A stretch of 64,000 bases of DNA from Maricaulis sp. Lineage in GTDB: Bacteria > Pseudomonadota > Alphaproteobacteria > Caulobacterales > Maricaulaceae. A program made the translations under genes and the position numbers. The stretch's first letter is position 1. Every line of letters begins with the position of its first letter. Positions 40,496 through 49,263 of this stretch are shown here, one piece after another. Under the pieces are notes generated by a model that saw nothing but the letters and a program-made list of their open reading frames with translations, did no database searches and was not told the origin of the DNA. The stretch covers positions 166,759 to 230,758 of the forward strand of contig NZMJ01000058.1 in assembly GCA_002692855.1 (NCBI GenBank), in the 5' to 3' direction.

Positions 40496-42634
40496 ATGTC
40501 GCTGAGCTCGATCATCGGCAACGCCCTGTCCGGCCTTCAGGCCAGCCAGGTTGGATTGCAGGTCTCGTCCAACAATGTCGCCAACGTCAACACGCCGGGA
40601 TATGCGCGCACCATCGCGGCCTTCTCGTCGCGCAATGTCGGCGGCCAGGCGATGGGCGTCGATGTCGCCGGTGTGCAGCGTGTCGCCAATCTCTACCTCC
40701 AGGCTGCATCCCTTCGCGCAACCGCCGATGCCGGCGCAGCCGAGGTGTCCTCGCAGGCGCTCGACCGCTTTCAGTCGCAAGTTGGCAGTCTTGATGACGA
40801 GGGCTCGATCTTCTCGCGCCTGCACCGCGCCTTCAATTCGATCAACGCGGCGACGGTCGAGCCGTCGCTGAATGTCGCGCGCCTGTCGGCCGCATCGGAT
40901 CTCCAGTCCTTCTTTGATGAGGCCAAGCGCCTGTCCGGCGAATTGCGCTCGCAGCGTGCCGAGGCGGAAAGCCGGATCAGTGCGACGGTCGGCCGGGTCA
41001 ATGACATCCTCGTCGAGCTCCAGAAGCTGAATCGCGATGTGCAGTCCTTGTCGGCCAACACCTCCGACACGACCGGCGCGGCCAACCGGCAGTCGGAACT
41101 GCTCGACGAATTGTCGACCTATATCGATATCCGGACCCAGCCCCTGACCGATGGACGTATTGTCGTGCGTACCGGGGACGGTATCCCGCTGCTCGACAAT
41201 CAGGCATCGACGCTGCGTTACGCGGTATCCGGAAGCGGCGGTTACGAAGCCAATTTCGGCTCGATCGAGATCGTGTCGGCGACGGGCGGAGCCAATACCG
41301 CGCTCGATTCCCACATCGCGTCGGGCGAGCTTCGCGGCCTGCTTGATCTGCGTGACAGCGATCTTCCCGCGCTCGCCGAGGAACTGGCCGAACTGGTCGC
41401 CGGCGCAGCCGATGCGCTGAACGCGGCGCACAATGATGCGACCGCCGTTCCGCCGCCTGCCAGCCTGACCGGACGCAATACCGGGCTTCTCGCCACCGAC
41501 GCGCACGGCTTCACCGGCGCGACGACGCTGGCGGTGGTCGATGGCTCGGGCTCGCTGGTCAGGCGGATCGACATCGATTTCACCGCCGGGTCGCTGACCG
41601 TCGATGGCGGCGCTGCGACCGCCTTCGGTGGAGGAACGCTGGGCGACGTGGTGTCGGCGATCAACACCGCACTCGGCGCCAACGGCTCGGCCGGCTTCAC
41701 CAATGGGAAGCTGACGGTTTCGGCGACCGGCGGCGATGGCGTCTCGATGCTGCAGGACGCCACCACGCCGTCCAGCCGGGGCGGACGCGGCTTCGCGCAC
41801 TTCTTCGGTCTCAACGACATCGTCGATTCCGCGCGCCCGCAATTCTTTGATACCGGACTGGTTGCGACGGACGCGCACGGCTTTACCGCCGGCCAGACCC
41901 TCAGCTTCAAGATCAGCGCTCCCGATGGCCGGACGGCCCAGACGGTCAATGTCACGGTCGGCGGGACCAGCTTCAATGACCTGCTGACGTCGCTCAATGA
42001 CCCCGTCACCGGGCTGGGGCGCTATGCGACCTTCTCCATCGACGGGTCGGGCCGTCTCGTCGAGACGCCGGTCTCCGGATATGCCGGCCACGATGTCGAA
42101 CTGACTGGCGATTCCACGGCGCGGGGCGCGACCGGGCTCAGCTTCTCGCAGATGTTTGGTGTCGGCCTGGCCGCGAAGGCCGGCCGCGCCGAACTGGCCA
42201 ATGTCCGTCCGTCGGTTCGCAGCGATTCCTCGCTTCTGGCGCTCGCCAAGCTCGACATCTCATCCACGTCGTCTGCCGGCGATCTGGTCCTGACCAATGG
42301 GGACGGGCGCGGCGGCACGGCCTTGCAGCAAGCCCTGACATCGACGCGCAATTTCCGCTCCGCGGGCGGGTTCGCCACCGGCAATTCCACGCTCGAGGCA
42401 TTTGCCGCCCGGCTGGCGGGCGATATCGGCGCACGGTCCGCCCGTGCCGAGCGGTCGGCTCAATCGGCCCAGTCACTCAAGCAGGTCGCCGCTGAAAAGC
42501 GCGCCAATGTCGAAGGCGTCAGCCTCGACGAGGAACTCGCGAACATGACGCTTTACCAGCAGTCCTATAATGCCTCCGCCCGCCTGCTGCAGGCGGCGAA
42601 GGAACTCACTGACACCCTCCTGTCCCTGGTCTGA
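40496..42634 (+). CDS. flgK: Hook-filament junction protein FlgK (HAP1)
   Basis: 712 residues from the ATG with GGGAGG upstream. Axial N-terminus (GNALSGLQASQVGLQVSSNN then VANVNTPGYAR) and C-terminus (EELANMTLYQQSYNASARLL then QAAKELTDTLLSLV) are intact. The central part (about 320-560) is larger than in enteric FlgK and contains two similar beta-rich stretches beginning TGLLATDAHGFTGATTL and TGLVATDAHGFTAGQTL, an internal duplication. flgL follows after 11 bases. Confidence 0.95.
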   Translation: MSLSSIIGNALSGLQASQVGLQVSSNNVANVNTPGYARTIAAFSSRNVGGQAMGVDVAGVQRVANLYLQAASLRATADAGAAEVSSQALDRFQSQVGSLDDEGSIFSRLHRAFNSINAATVEPSLNVARLSAASDLQSFFDEAKRLSGELRSQRAEAESRISATVGRVNDILVELQKLNRDVQSLSANTSDTTGAANRQSELLDELSTYIDIRTQPLTDGRIVVRTGDGIPLLDNQASTLRYAVSGSGGYEANFGSIEIVSATGGANTALDSHIASGELRGLLDLRDSDLPALAEELAELVAGAADALNAAHNDATAVPPPASLTGRNTGLLATDAHGFTGATTLAVVDGSGSLVRRIDIDFTAGSLTVDGGAATAFGGGTLGDVVSAINTALGANGSAGFTNGKLTVSATGGDGVSMLQDATTPSSRGGRGFAHFFGLNDIVDSARPQFFDTGLVATDAHGFTAGQTLSFKISAPDGRTAQTVNVTVGGTSFNDLLTSLNDPVTGLGRYATFSIDGSGRLVETPVSGYAGHDVELTGDSTARGATGLSFSQMFGVGLAAKAGRAELANVRPSVRSDSSLLALAKLDISSTSSAGDLVLTNGDGRGGTALQQALTSTRNFRSAGGFATGNSTLEAFAARLAGDIGARSARAERSAQSAQSLKQVAAEKRANVEGVSLDEELANMTLYQQSYNASARLLQAAKELTDTLLSLV

Positions 42635-42645
42635 AGGATTAGGCC

Positions 42646-43560
42646 ATGACCCGTATCGCCACTTCCGCCGCTTCACAGGCCGCGCTCGCCGATCTGATGC
42701 GCGCCCAGCGCAATGTCTTTGACGCCCAGCAACAGGTCGCGACCGGCAAGATCGGCGACAATTTGCGCGGTATCGGACACCGCGCGGAAACGGCGTCGGC
42801 GGCCTATGGCGCCAAGATGCGGGCAGTGGCCTATGAGGAAGCCGCCAAGCGCACCAGCAATCGGCTCGACGTCACCGATTCCGCGCTGGGCCTCCTGTCG
42901 GAATCGGCGACCCAGCTTCGCCTTGCGCTGACCACGACCGATGGCACCTACATCATGGATCAGGTGCGCGAGGCGTTCGACAGTGCCCGGAACGCGCTCT
43001 CGACCCAGTATTCCGGCGCCTACATCTTTGGCGGCACCCGCGCCGATACCAACCCGGTGACGGCGACCTCGCTCGCCGACCTGATGGCCGCACCCGCCGC
43101 GGGCGACGTGTTCCAGAACGCCTCGCGCCGGACCGCGGTCAAGCTCGACGACAATCTGACGCTCGAAACGGGCGTCCTGGCCAGCGATGTCGGGACCGAT
43201 CTGATGGCATCGTTCAAACGCATTGCCGAGTACAATGCCGGGGCCAACGGTCCCTTCAACGGCACGCTCACCGATCAGCAGCAGACCTTCATCCAGGGCG
43301 AGATGCAGAACATTCTCGCAGCGTTCGACGGGATCAACGCCCAGGTGGCGGCGAACGGTGCGCTGCAGAACCGGGTCGAGGGTCTGGTCAAGAGCCAGCA
43401 GCAAAAGGCCGACTATCTCAGCCAGCTGATCGGCTCGATCGAGGATGTCGACATGGCCGAGGCGGCAACCCGCTTGCAGCAGGCCCAGAACGCGGTCGAT
43501 GTTTCGGCGCTGACCTTCTCGACCCTCAGCCAGGTCTCGCTCCTGCCGTTCCTGAGATAG
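42646..43560 (+). CDS. flgL: Hook-filament junction protein FlgL (HAP3)
   Basis: 304 residues with flagellin-like ends: N-terminal helices (about 1-110, including QQQVATGKIGDNLRGIGHRA) and C-terminal helix with the IGSIEDVDMAEAATRLQQAQ segment. FlgL joins hook and filament together with FlgK. The preceding gene ends 11 bases upstream, so both are read from the sigma-54 promoter at 40281. Confidence 0.94.
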   Translation: MTRIATSAASQAALADLMRAQRNVFDAQQQVATGKIGDNLRGIGHRAETASAAYGAKMRAVAYEEAAKRTSNRLDVTDSALGLLSESATQLRLALTTTDGTYIMDQVREAFDSARNALSTQYSGAYIFGGTRADTNPVTATSLADLMAAPAAGDVFQNASRRTAVKLDDNLTLETGVLASDVGTDLMASFKRIAEYNAGANGPFNGTLTDQQQTFIQGEMQNILAAFDGINAQVAANGALQNRVEGLVKSQQQKADYLSQLIGSIEDVDMAEAATRLQQAQNAVDVSALTFSTLSQVSLLPFLR

Positions 43561-43592
43561 GCCATTGCCGCTTTCAGCGCCGGGAATTTGTC

Positions 43593-43619
43593 GTCATTCC
43601 CGCGGAGGCGGGAATCCAG
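43593..43619. repeat. Half copy of the palindromic repeat
   Basis: Left arm only (GTCATTCCCGCGGAGGCGGG then AATCCAG). It is 60 bases from the start of a full copy. Confidence 0.7.
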
Positions 43620-43686
43620 AACCACCCGAGAACACCCCCCAATGCCTGCTCCCGCGAAACAGGGGATCGTCAAAAGACTTTCTTCG

Positions 43687-43753
43687 TCACCCCGGCGAAA
43701 GCCGGGGTCCAGAATGCCCGCTGCTCTGGATTCCGGCTTTCGCCGGAATGACG
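43687..43753. repeat. 67-bp palindromic repeat, full copy
   Basis: GTCACCCCGGCGAAAGCCGG on the left and CCGGCTTTCGCCGGAATGAC on the right. It is exactly 67 bases and about 90% identical to the copy inside the CPBP gene at 45836. Confidence 0.85.
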
Positions 43754-43947
43754 CTGAATATTGAAATTCATCAGTCGCCCCGGATTCATTCCGGGGCCTA
43801 CATCCGGTGCGAACATGCCGATGACGGTAGGTCCCGGCATAAGGCCAGGACGAAGTGCGGAGTCGCCTCTCAGGCGATCGTATCGACCTTTACCGAGATT
43901 CAGGAAACTGCCTTTCTTGAAAGGGCAGGCTAGGCCAAACTGGAGAA

Positions 43948-44292
43948 ATGGACGAACGCGATTTGGCACAACTGCGGCTTTGGACATTCATTCATGTAGG
44001 CGTCGCAGGATCATTGGTATTTTTCGCCGTTTTTTTGTTCGTCGGAATTTTTAACGACGGCGCGTGGAAAGCTTCGTTTTCGATCGCAGCATTTGCCTCG
44101 ATAGTGTTCGGATTCGCAGCGCTCGCCCGACTGCTGCCAGTTCCGCGCGGAAATGCCAAAGCAGATCCTTGGTTGAGGCATATGACAAGATCGAATTTAG
44201 GAAGCGTCAGAGTACTGGGTGCGTATGCGACGCTCGCCGCGGTCATTCTTGTTGTTGTGGTGTCGCTTAGTTACAGGGGCGCTCAAAGCTGA
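43948..44292 (+). CDS. Small membrane protein, unknown
   Basis: 114 residues, three hydrophobic segments (about 13-35, 42-62, 88-108) and a basic loop (PRGNAKADPWLRHMTRSNLG). GC content is lower than in neighbouring genes, which hints at a different history or weak constraint. GGAG precedes the ATG by four bases. The layout loosely resembles DUF202-type proteins, but I cannot assign a family. Confidence 0.55.
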   Translation: MDERDLAQLRLWTFIHVGVAGSLVFFAVFLFVGIFNDGAWKASFSIAAFASIVFGFAALARLLPVPRGNAKADPWLRHMTRSNLGSVRVLGAYATLAAVILVVVVSLSYRGAQS

Positions 44293-44381
44293 CCCAACCC
44301 TTCCATCGCCCGCCCTGATCCTCTATATCGCCGCCTCCCATGAACGTTTGCTCCGGGCCTTGACCCCGGTGGAGGCGAGAG

Positions 44382-45569
44382 ATGACTGATACGCTGACGC
44401 GCGCGCCTGATGCGCGTGCTGACACCCTGCTTCGAGATTTCGGCCTGGCGGATGATCCGCTTGGGCTCGGCGGTGATCCGTCGAGCCACCGCGTCGTCGT
44501 GGCCATGTCCGGCGGGGTGGATTCCACCGTCACCGCCACCGCGCTGCACCGCGCCGGCTACGACGTCGTGGGGATCACGCTCCAGCTCTACGATCATGGC
44601 GAGATGATCAAGAAGAAGGGCGCGTGCTGCGCCGGGCAGGACATTTATGATGCCCGCCGCGCTGCCGAGGACATGGGCTTCCCCCATTACGTGCTCGACT
44701 ATGAGAACCGCTTCCGTGAAGCGGTGATGGAAGATTTCGCCGACACCTATCTGGCCGGGTCGACGCCGATCCCGTGTGTGCGCTGCAACCAGCGGGTCAA
44801 GTTCGCCGACCTGCTGCACCAGTCGCAGCAGCTGGGCGCGGCCGCTCTGGCCACCGGGCATTACATCCGCCGGACGCAAGGGCCGAACGGGTCCGAGCTG
44901 CACCGCGCCGCCGATCCGGGCAAGGACCAGTCCTACTTCCTGTTCGCGACGACGCAGGACCAGCTCGACTATCTGCGCTTCCCGCTCGGGCATCTGACCA
45001 AGGACCAGACGCGCCAGCTGGCCGAAGCCTTCGGCCTGGCCGTCGCCGACAAGCCCGACAGCCAGGACATCTGCTTCGTGCCGGACGGCAATTATGCCGC
45101 CATCGTGGAAAAGCTGCGCCCCGGCGCGTCGGAGCCCGGCGACATCGTCCATGTCGACGGCCGCGTCCTGGGCCAGCATGAAGGCGTGATCCGCTACACG
45201 GTGGGCCAGCGGCGCGGCCTCGGCGTTGCGACCGGCGAGCCGCTTTACGTGGTGCGTCTCGACGCGCCCGGACGCCGGGTCATCGTGGGCCCGCGCGAGG
45301 CGCTGGGCGTCAAGCGCATCCGCCTGCACGACGTCAACTGGATCGGCGACACGCCATTTGACGCGCTCGAAGGCGAGCCGGTCCTCGTGAAGGTCCGCTC
45401 GACGCGTCCGCCCGTGCCTGCGGCCCTGTCCGTAGCCGATGGCAAGGTCTCGCTGGTGCTCGATGCCGATGAAGAAGGCGTGGCGCCCGGTCAGGCGGCC
45501 GTCTTCTATTCACCGGAGGATGGCGGCTCCCGCGTCCTCGGCGGCGGCTGGATTACCGGGACGGTTTGA
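44382..45569 (+). CDS. mnmA: tRNA-specific 2-thiouridylase MnmA
   Basis: 395 residues. MnmA installs the 2-thio group on the wobble uridine of Lys, Glu and Gln tRNAs. Seen: PP-loop SGGVDS (43-48), the catalytic pair C135 (PCVRCNQ) and C231 (DSQDICFVP) for the persulphide relay, and the C-terminal beta-barrel. The N-terminus has about 35 extra residues before the PP-loop, as often in alphaproteobacteria. GGAGG precedes the ATG. Confidence 0.96.
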   Translation: MTDTLTRAPDARADTLLRDFGLADDPLGLGGDPSSHRVVVAMSGGVDSTVTATALHRAGYDVVGITLQLYDHGEMIKKKGACCAGQDIYDARRAAEDMGFPHYVLDYENRFREAVMEDFADTYLAGSTPIPCVRCNQRVKFADLLHQSQQLGAAALATGHYIRRTQGPNGSELHRAADPGKDQSYFLFATTQDQLDYLRFPLGHLTKDQTRQLAEAFGLAVADKPDSQDICFVPDGNYAAIVEKLRPGASEPGDIVHVDGRVLGQHEGVIRYTVGQRRGLGVATGEPLYVVRLDAPGRRVIVGPREALGVKRIRLHDVNWIGDTPFDALEGEPVLVKVRSTRPPVPAALSVADGKVSLVLDADEEGVAPGQAAVFYSPEDGGSRVLGGGWITGTV

Positions 45570-45604
45570 TTTCTCTTCCCCTCTTCCCCAAGGGGGGAAG
45601 GGCC

Positions 45605-46147
45605 TCAACCGGCCAGAAAACCCTTCCAGCCAATGACCGTCAGCCAGTGGATCAGGACCGGTGGCCAGATCGAACCTGACCGCTGCCAGCTGATCGTGCA
45701 GACCACTCCGAGCAGTACGGCGATACACATGAAGACCGGATCAGTGAAGACCGGCTGCGCCATCGGCAGGCCGAGCCAGACCTGAACCGGATGCCAGGCC
45801 ACGAAGGCGATCAAGCTCAACCCTATCCGCATGGCGTCACCCCGGCGAAAGCCGGGGTCCAGAACGCCCGTGCCACTGGATTCCGGCGTTCGCCGGAATG
45901 ACGGCTTGCCTTGAAGGATGACGCGGAAGACGAATTCCTCGCCGAGTGACGGAACGAAGATAGCGATCGACGTCACGATCAGCATCGTCTGAATGGGCGC
46001 AACGCCGAAAGCGAAAATGCCCGTGACCAGACCGAGCGGCAGGGCGATCACGGCGAAAACCGCGAACATTCCTGCCGCTTCCGCCAGATCGCGACGGCGT
46101 GGACGCCGGAACGCCCCGATCAATCCACCAGCCTGCGCATCGCCCAT
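45605..46147 (-). CDS. CPBP-family intramembrane protease with in-frame repeat insertion
   Basis: 180 residues from ATG 46147, which overlaps the upstream gene's end by 28 bases; a TTG at 46123 overlapping that stop is an alternative. CPBP (Abi/Rce1-like) motifs: EEFVFR, then FVAWH, then a third His in PVLIHW. Between the first two motifs about 24 residues (FRRTPESSGTGVLDPGFRRG core) are the exact translation of a 67-bp palindromic repeat. Both reading frame and motifs survive. Third gene of an operon with the Tat repeat protein and the DUF418 protein. Confidence 0.75.
   Translation of the reverse strand: MGDAQAGGLIGAFRRPRRRDLAEAAGMFAVFAVIALPLGLVTGIFAFGVAPIQTMLIVTSIAIFVPSLGEEFVFRVILQGKPSFRRTPESSGTGVLDPGFRRGDAMRIGLSLIAFVAWHPVQVWLGLPMAQPVFTDPVFMCIAVLLGVVCTISWQRSGSIWPPVLIHWLTVIGWKGFLAG
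45836..45902. repeat. 67-bp palindromic repeat inside a coding gene
   Basis: GTCACCCCGGCGAAAGCCGG on the left and TTCGCCGGAATGAC on the right. It is 67 bases, about six differences from the intergenic copy at 43687, and lies wholly within the CPBP protease frame. Confidence 0.88.
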
Positions 46148-47235
46148 TCGACCGGGCCTCGCTTGTGATGCCGCCGCCAGAGCGTGGCGAAGACGACCGA
46201 CAGGATGAAGAAGCCGATCACCCAGGCAAAGAGCCAGTAAACCGACTCGGACTCTTCGGGCAGGAACCACTCCGCCGCCGTGACGCCGACAAAGACGTGG
46301 AGCAGGTAGAAGGTCAGCGCCATTTGCCCGGTCCAGATGATCGGGGTCAGCAATTTGCGCCGCCATTCCGCCGCGCACAGCATCAGCGACAACGACAGGA
46401 CGATCATTCCCGTGCCAAGCCCGAACAGGATGTAGAGCGGGGCAGGGGGATAGGCCGAGGTTCCGAATATCCCGGCAACGTAGGAGATGGCATAGCCATA
46501 TTCCTCTGCCGGGATCAGCTTCACGAAGGCCAGGTCCAGCGCCGCGAACTTGATCGCCTTGGCGAGCCCGATCAGCAGCGCGCCGCCGATCAGCAATCGC
46601 CAGTGATTGGCACTGCGGTGCAGATCGATCCGCCCCACCGCCATGCCGACGAGGAAATAGGCGAACCACGGTGTCACCGGGTGATGCCCGGTAAAGAACA
46701 GGTCCTGTATCGCCAGCCACGGATTGGCGAAACTGGGACTGTCCCAATAGTCGAGATCCATCAGCGGCGGCAGCGCGAAATAGAAAGCCACGAAGGTGGC
46801 CACCGTCGCGAAGGCGAGGACAACCAGCCAGCGCGCGGGCCACATGAAGACCAGCGCCGCTATCGTCAGATAGACGCCGTAGAAATGCAGGATGTCATAG
46901 GGCCATTGCGCGCGGAACGAGACGCCGAGCAGGAACAGGAACACGCCGCGCTTGATGAGATTGATCCGGGCGGCCCGGCGCAGGTCCGGCGTCCTTTCGG
47001 TGCGGGCGCGCCGCGTCAGCAGCGCAACGCCGACACCGGCCAGGAAGACGAAGGTCGCGGCGGCGCGACCCGAGAACAGGCTTTCCAGCTGGATCAGCCA
47101 GGACGGGTCGGTCTCGGCGTGGCCGATATAGATCGAGAAATTGACGACCGTCATGCCCATGATCGCGATGGCACGGGCAAGGTCGATGCCTTCCAGGCGA
47201 TTGCGCGCCGGGGCGGTGATTTCTGATTCGCTCAT
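46120..47235 (-). CDS. DUF418-type multi-pass membrane protein (acyltransferase-like)
   Basis: 371 residues, about nine or ten transmembrane segments. The N-terminus (RLEGIDLARAIAIMGMTVVN) is typical of the heparan-N-acetyltransferase/DUF1624-like and acyltransferase-3 group. The C-terminal third (WTGQMALTFYLLHVFVG, ending GPVEWAMRRLV) is the DUF418 signature. Such proteins are thought to move acyl groups across the membrane. The start overlaps the Tat repeat protein stop (ATGA), and the CPBP gene overlaps its end. Confidence 0.82.
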   Translation of the reverse strand: MSESEITAPARNRLEGIDLARAIAIMGMTVVNFSIYIGHAETDPSWLIQLESLFSGRAAATFVFLAGVGVALLTRRARTERTPDLRRAARINLIKRGVFLFLLGVSFRAQWPYDILHFYGVYLTIAALVFMWPARWLVVLAFATVATFVAFYFALPPLMDLDYWDSPSFANPWLAIQDLFFTGHHPVTPWFAYFLVGMAVGRIDLHRSANHWRLLIGGALLIGLAKAIKFAALDLAFVKLIPAEEYGYAISYVAGIFGTSAYPPAPLYILFGLGTGMIVLSLSLMLCAAEWRRKLLTPIIWTGQMALTFYLLHVFVGVTAAEWFLPEESESVYWLFAWVIGFFILSVVFATLWRRHHKRGPVEWAMRRLVD

Positions 47236-47819
47236 CGTCCGCCCCCGGTGCCGCGCGGCGGACAGGTGATGTCAGGAACGGGGCGGGCATGTTCGCCGCC
47301 GCGGCCGCGCCCGACCCGGTCGGCTCCCAGCCCCATGTCGGTATCGGTGACACGCGGCGTTCCACGGCCCTGACCGGCGGGGTCGGCTTCCGCGCCGCTG
47401 TCACTGTCGGTGCGTCCGGTATGCGTTCCCCGGCCTTGCCCGACCGGATCAGCCGACGCGCCCGTGTCGTTATCGGTGACGCCGGCGGAGCCGCGTCCCT
47501 GGCCTGCGGGATCGGCAGAGGCGCCGCTGTCGCTGTCGGAAATGCTGCCCGTCCCGCGTCCCTGGCCGGCGGGGTCGGCGGATGCGCCGCTATCACTGTC
47601 GGACACGCCCTGCGGACCACGGCCATTGCCGGCCGGGTCGGCAGTCGCACCGCCGTCGCGGTCCGTGAAACCGGTCGCGCAGGCGGCCTCTGTCGCGCTC
47701 CAGGTGCGCACCTGCGCCGAAGCGCCGGTGACCAGCGCCGTGGCACCGAATGTCGTCCCGGCGCCGATAACCCGCGCAAGGAAAGACCGGCGGCTTGGCC
47801 GCCTCTTGTTGTCGGGCAT
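47232..47819 (-). CDS. Tat-exported protein with six DxDxGAxADPxGxGRG repeats
   Basis: 195 residues. A twin-arginine signal (RRPSRRSFLARVIGAG, cleavage after ASA) is followed by six tandem repeats of 20-22 residues (about 50-175), for example VSDSDSGASADPAGQGRGT. Invariant positions are two Asp around one residue, G-A, A-D-P, and G-x-G-R-G. The Asp pattern could bind calcium or other cations, but no EF-hand or RTX consensus fits. One cysteine lies before the repeats and one after. First gene of an operon with a DUF418 membrane protein and a CPBP protease. No function known to me. Confidence 0.75.
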   Translation of the reverse strand: MPDNKRRPSRRSFLARVIGAGTTFGATALVTGASAQVRTWSATEAACATGFTDRDGGATADPAGNGRGPQGVSDSDSGASADPAGQGRGTGSISDSDSGASADPAGQGRGSAGVTDNDTGASADPVGQGRGTHTGRTDSDSGAEADPAGQGRGTPRVTDTDMGLGADRVGRGRGGEHARPVPDITCPPRGTGGGR

Positions 47820-48014
47820 GTGTCCCGTCCCTGATGTCCCCGTCCGGGGTCTAGGCCTAACTGGCTGAATTGGAAAGCCTGAAACGCCCGGCCATTCCCC
47901 TTCGCAGACGCGACAGGCGATATTGCATGTGCGAGAAGACTTGACGCAGTGCGGCGTGAGGCCTTCATCTGCCGCACGAATTTTCCCGGAACTCCCCGAA
48001 AGGAGATTTTACCG

Positions 48015-49205
48015 ATGAGCACTCAGGACGATCCGGTCGTCATCGTCGGCATGGCCCGCACCCCGATGGGCGGCCTGCTTGGCGATCTTGCAGCCATGTC
48101 TGCCAACGAACTCGGCGCGATCGCGGTCAAGGCCGCGATGGAAGAAGCCGGTGTCGCCGGTGACGACATTGACACCATCTACATGGGCAATGTCCTCATG
48201 GCCGGTCAGGGCCAGGCCCCGGCACGCCAGGCGGCGATCAAGTCCGGCCTGCCCAAATCGGTCGAAGCCACGACGCTGAACAAGATGTGCGGCTCGGGCA
48301 TGCAGGCGGCCATCATGGGCCGCTCGGCCATCCTCGCGGGCGAGGCGGACATCGTGGTCGCGGGCGGCATGGAATCCATGACCAACGCACCGCACATGAT
48401 GCCCAGCCACCGGGGCGGCTTCAAATACGGCCATGACCGGATCATCGACCACATGGCGCTCGACGGTCTGGAAGACGCCTATGAGCACAAGGCGATGGGC
48501 GTTTACGCCGACATGATCGCGCAGGAACACCAGTTCACGCGCGAACAGCAGGACGCCTATGCGCTCGAAACCCTCGCCCGTGCCCAGCGCGCGACGAAGG
48601 ACGGTGATTTCAAGCGCGAGATCACGCCGGTCACCATTTCCACCCGCAAGGGCGATGTCACGGTCGACACGGACGAGCTGCCGCGCAAGGCAATGCCGGA
48701 CAAGATCCCGGGCCTGCGCCCTGCCTTCTCGAAGGATGGCACGGTGACGGCGGCCAACGCCTCGGCCATCTCCGACGGTGCGGCGGCGCTGGTGCTGATG
48801 CGCCAGTCGGAAGCCGAACGCCGGGGCCTGAAGCCGCTGGCGAAGATTGCTGCAGTCTCGTCGCATGCGCACGAGCCGGCCTATTTCACCACTGCGCCGG
48901 TTCCCGCCATGCGCAAGGTGCTGGAGAAGGCAGGCTGGACGGCGGACGACGTCGATCTGTGGGAAATCAACGAAGCCTTCGCCGTGGTCCCGATGATCGC
49001 GATGAAGGAACTCGGCATTGGCCACGACAAGGTCAACGTCAATGGCGGTGCCTGTGCCATGGGTCACCCGATCGGGGCCTCCGGCGCGCGCATCATGGTG
49101 ACGCTGCTGGCGGCCCTGGAAAAGCAGGGCAAGACCAAGGGCGTGGCCTCGCTGTGCATCGGCGGCGGTGAAGCCACGGCCATTGCGGTCGAGCGTTTGA
49201 ACTAG
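48015..49205 (+). CDS. Acetyl-CoA acetyltransferase (thiolase)
   Basis: 396 residues from the ATG behind AAAGGAGA. Thiolases condense or cleave acyl-CoA. Catalytic residues present: C92 (NKMCGSGMQA), H351 (GACAMGHPIGASGARI) and C381 (SLCIGGGEA). The MxxAP-type substrate loop (AGGMESMTNAPHMMP) fits biosynthetic or degradative acetoacetyl-CoA thiolase. With the branched-chain oxoacid dehydrogenase genes 3.4 kb downstream it may work in Leu/Ile/Val breakdown. A strong terminator follows. Confidence 0.93.
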   Translation: MSTQDDPVVIVGMARTPMGGLLGDLAAMSANELGAIAVKAAMEEAGVAGDDIDTIYMGNVLMAGQGQAPARQAAIKSGLPKSVEATTLNKMCGSGMQAAIMGRSAILAGEADIVVAGGMESMTNAPHMMPSHRGGFKYGHDRIIDHMALDGLEDAYEHKAMGVYADMIAQEHQFTREQQDAYALETLARAQRATKDGDFKREITPVTISTRKGDVTVDTDELPRKAMPDKIPGLRPAFSKDGTVTAANASAISDGAAALVLMRQSEAERRGLKPLAKIAAVSSHAHEPAYFTTAPVPAMRKVLEKAGWTADDVDLWEINEAFAVVPMIAMKELGIGHDKVNVNGGACAMGHPIGASGARIMVTLLAALEKQGKTKGVASLCIGGGEATAIAVERLN

Positions 49206-49232
49206 CAACCGGCTCCGGTTGCCTGAATTGTG

Positions 49233-49263
49233 AAGCCCCGGACGGTCACCGTCCGGGGCTTTC
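49233..49263 (+). terminator. Rho-independent terminator of the thiolase gene
   Basis: Thirteen-base stem AAGCCCCGGACGG / CCGTCCGGGGCTT with a TCA loop, then TTCTT. The convergent gene ends just inside at 49264. Confidence 0.85.

Larger units (their letters stand above)
43561..43947. other. Repeat-rich intergenic region after flgL
   Basis: 387 bases without a supported gene. It holds a half copy (43593-43619) and a full copy (43687-43753) of the palindromic repeat, and a CCCCGGA / TCCGGGG hairpin near 43778. The rest shows no recognised signal. Open frames here are translations of the repeats. Confidence 0.7.

Noticed and set aside
43671..43987. Open frames between flgL and the small membrane gene
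   Set aside because: They are translations of the palindromic repeats (PAKAGI-type peptides), not genes.
46148..46843. N-terminal extension of the CPBP frame to 412 residues
   Set aside because: This part lies within the DUF418 gene in another frame and is Arg/Gly-rich without membrane helices. The CPBP start is placed at 46147.
47330..47700. CRISPR-like or satellite repeats
   Set aside because: They encode the regular peptide repeats of the Tat-exported protein; no spacers and no cas genes.
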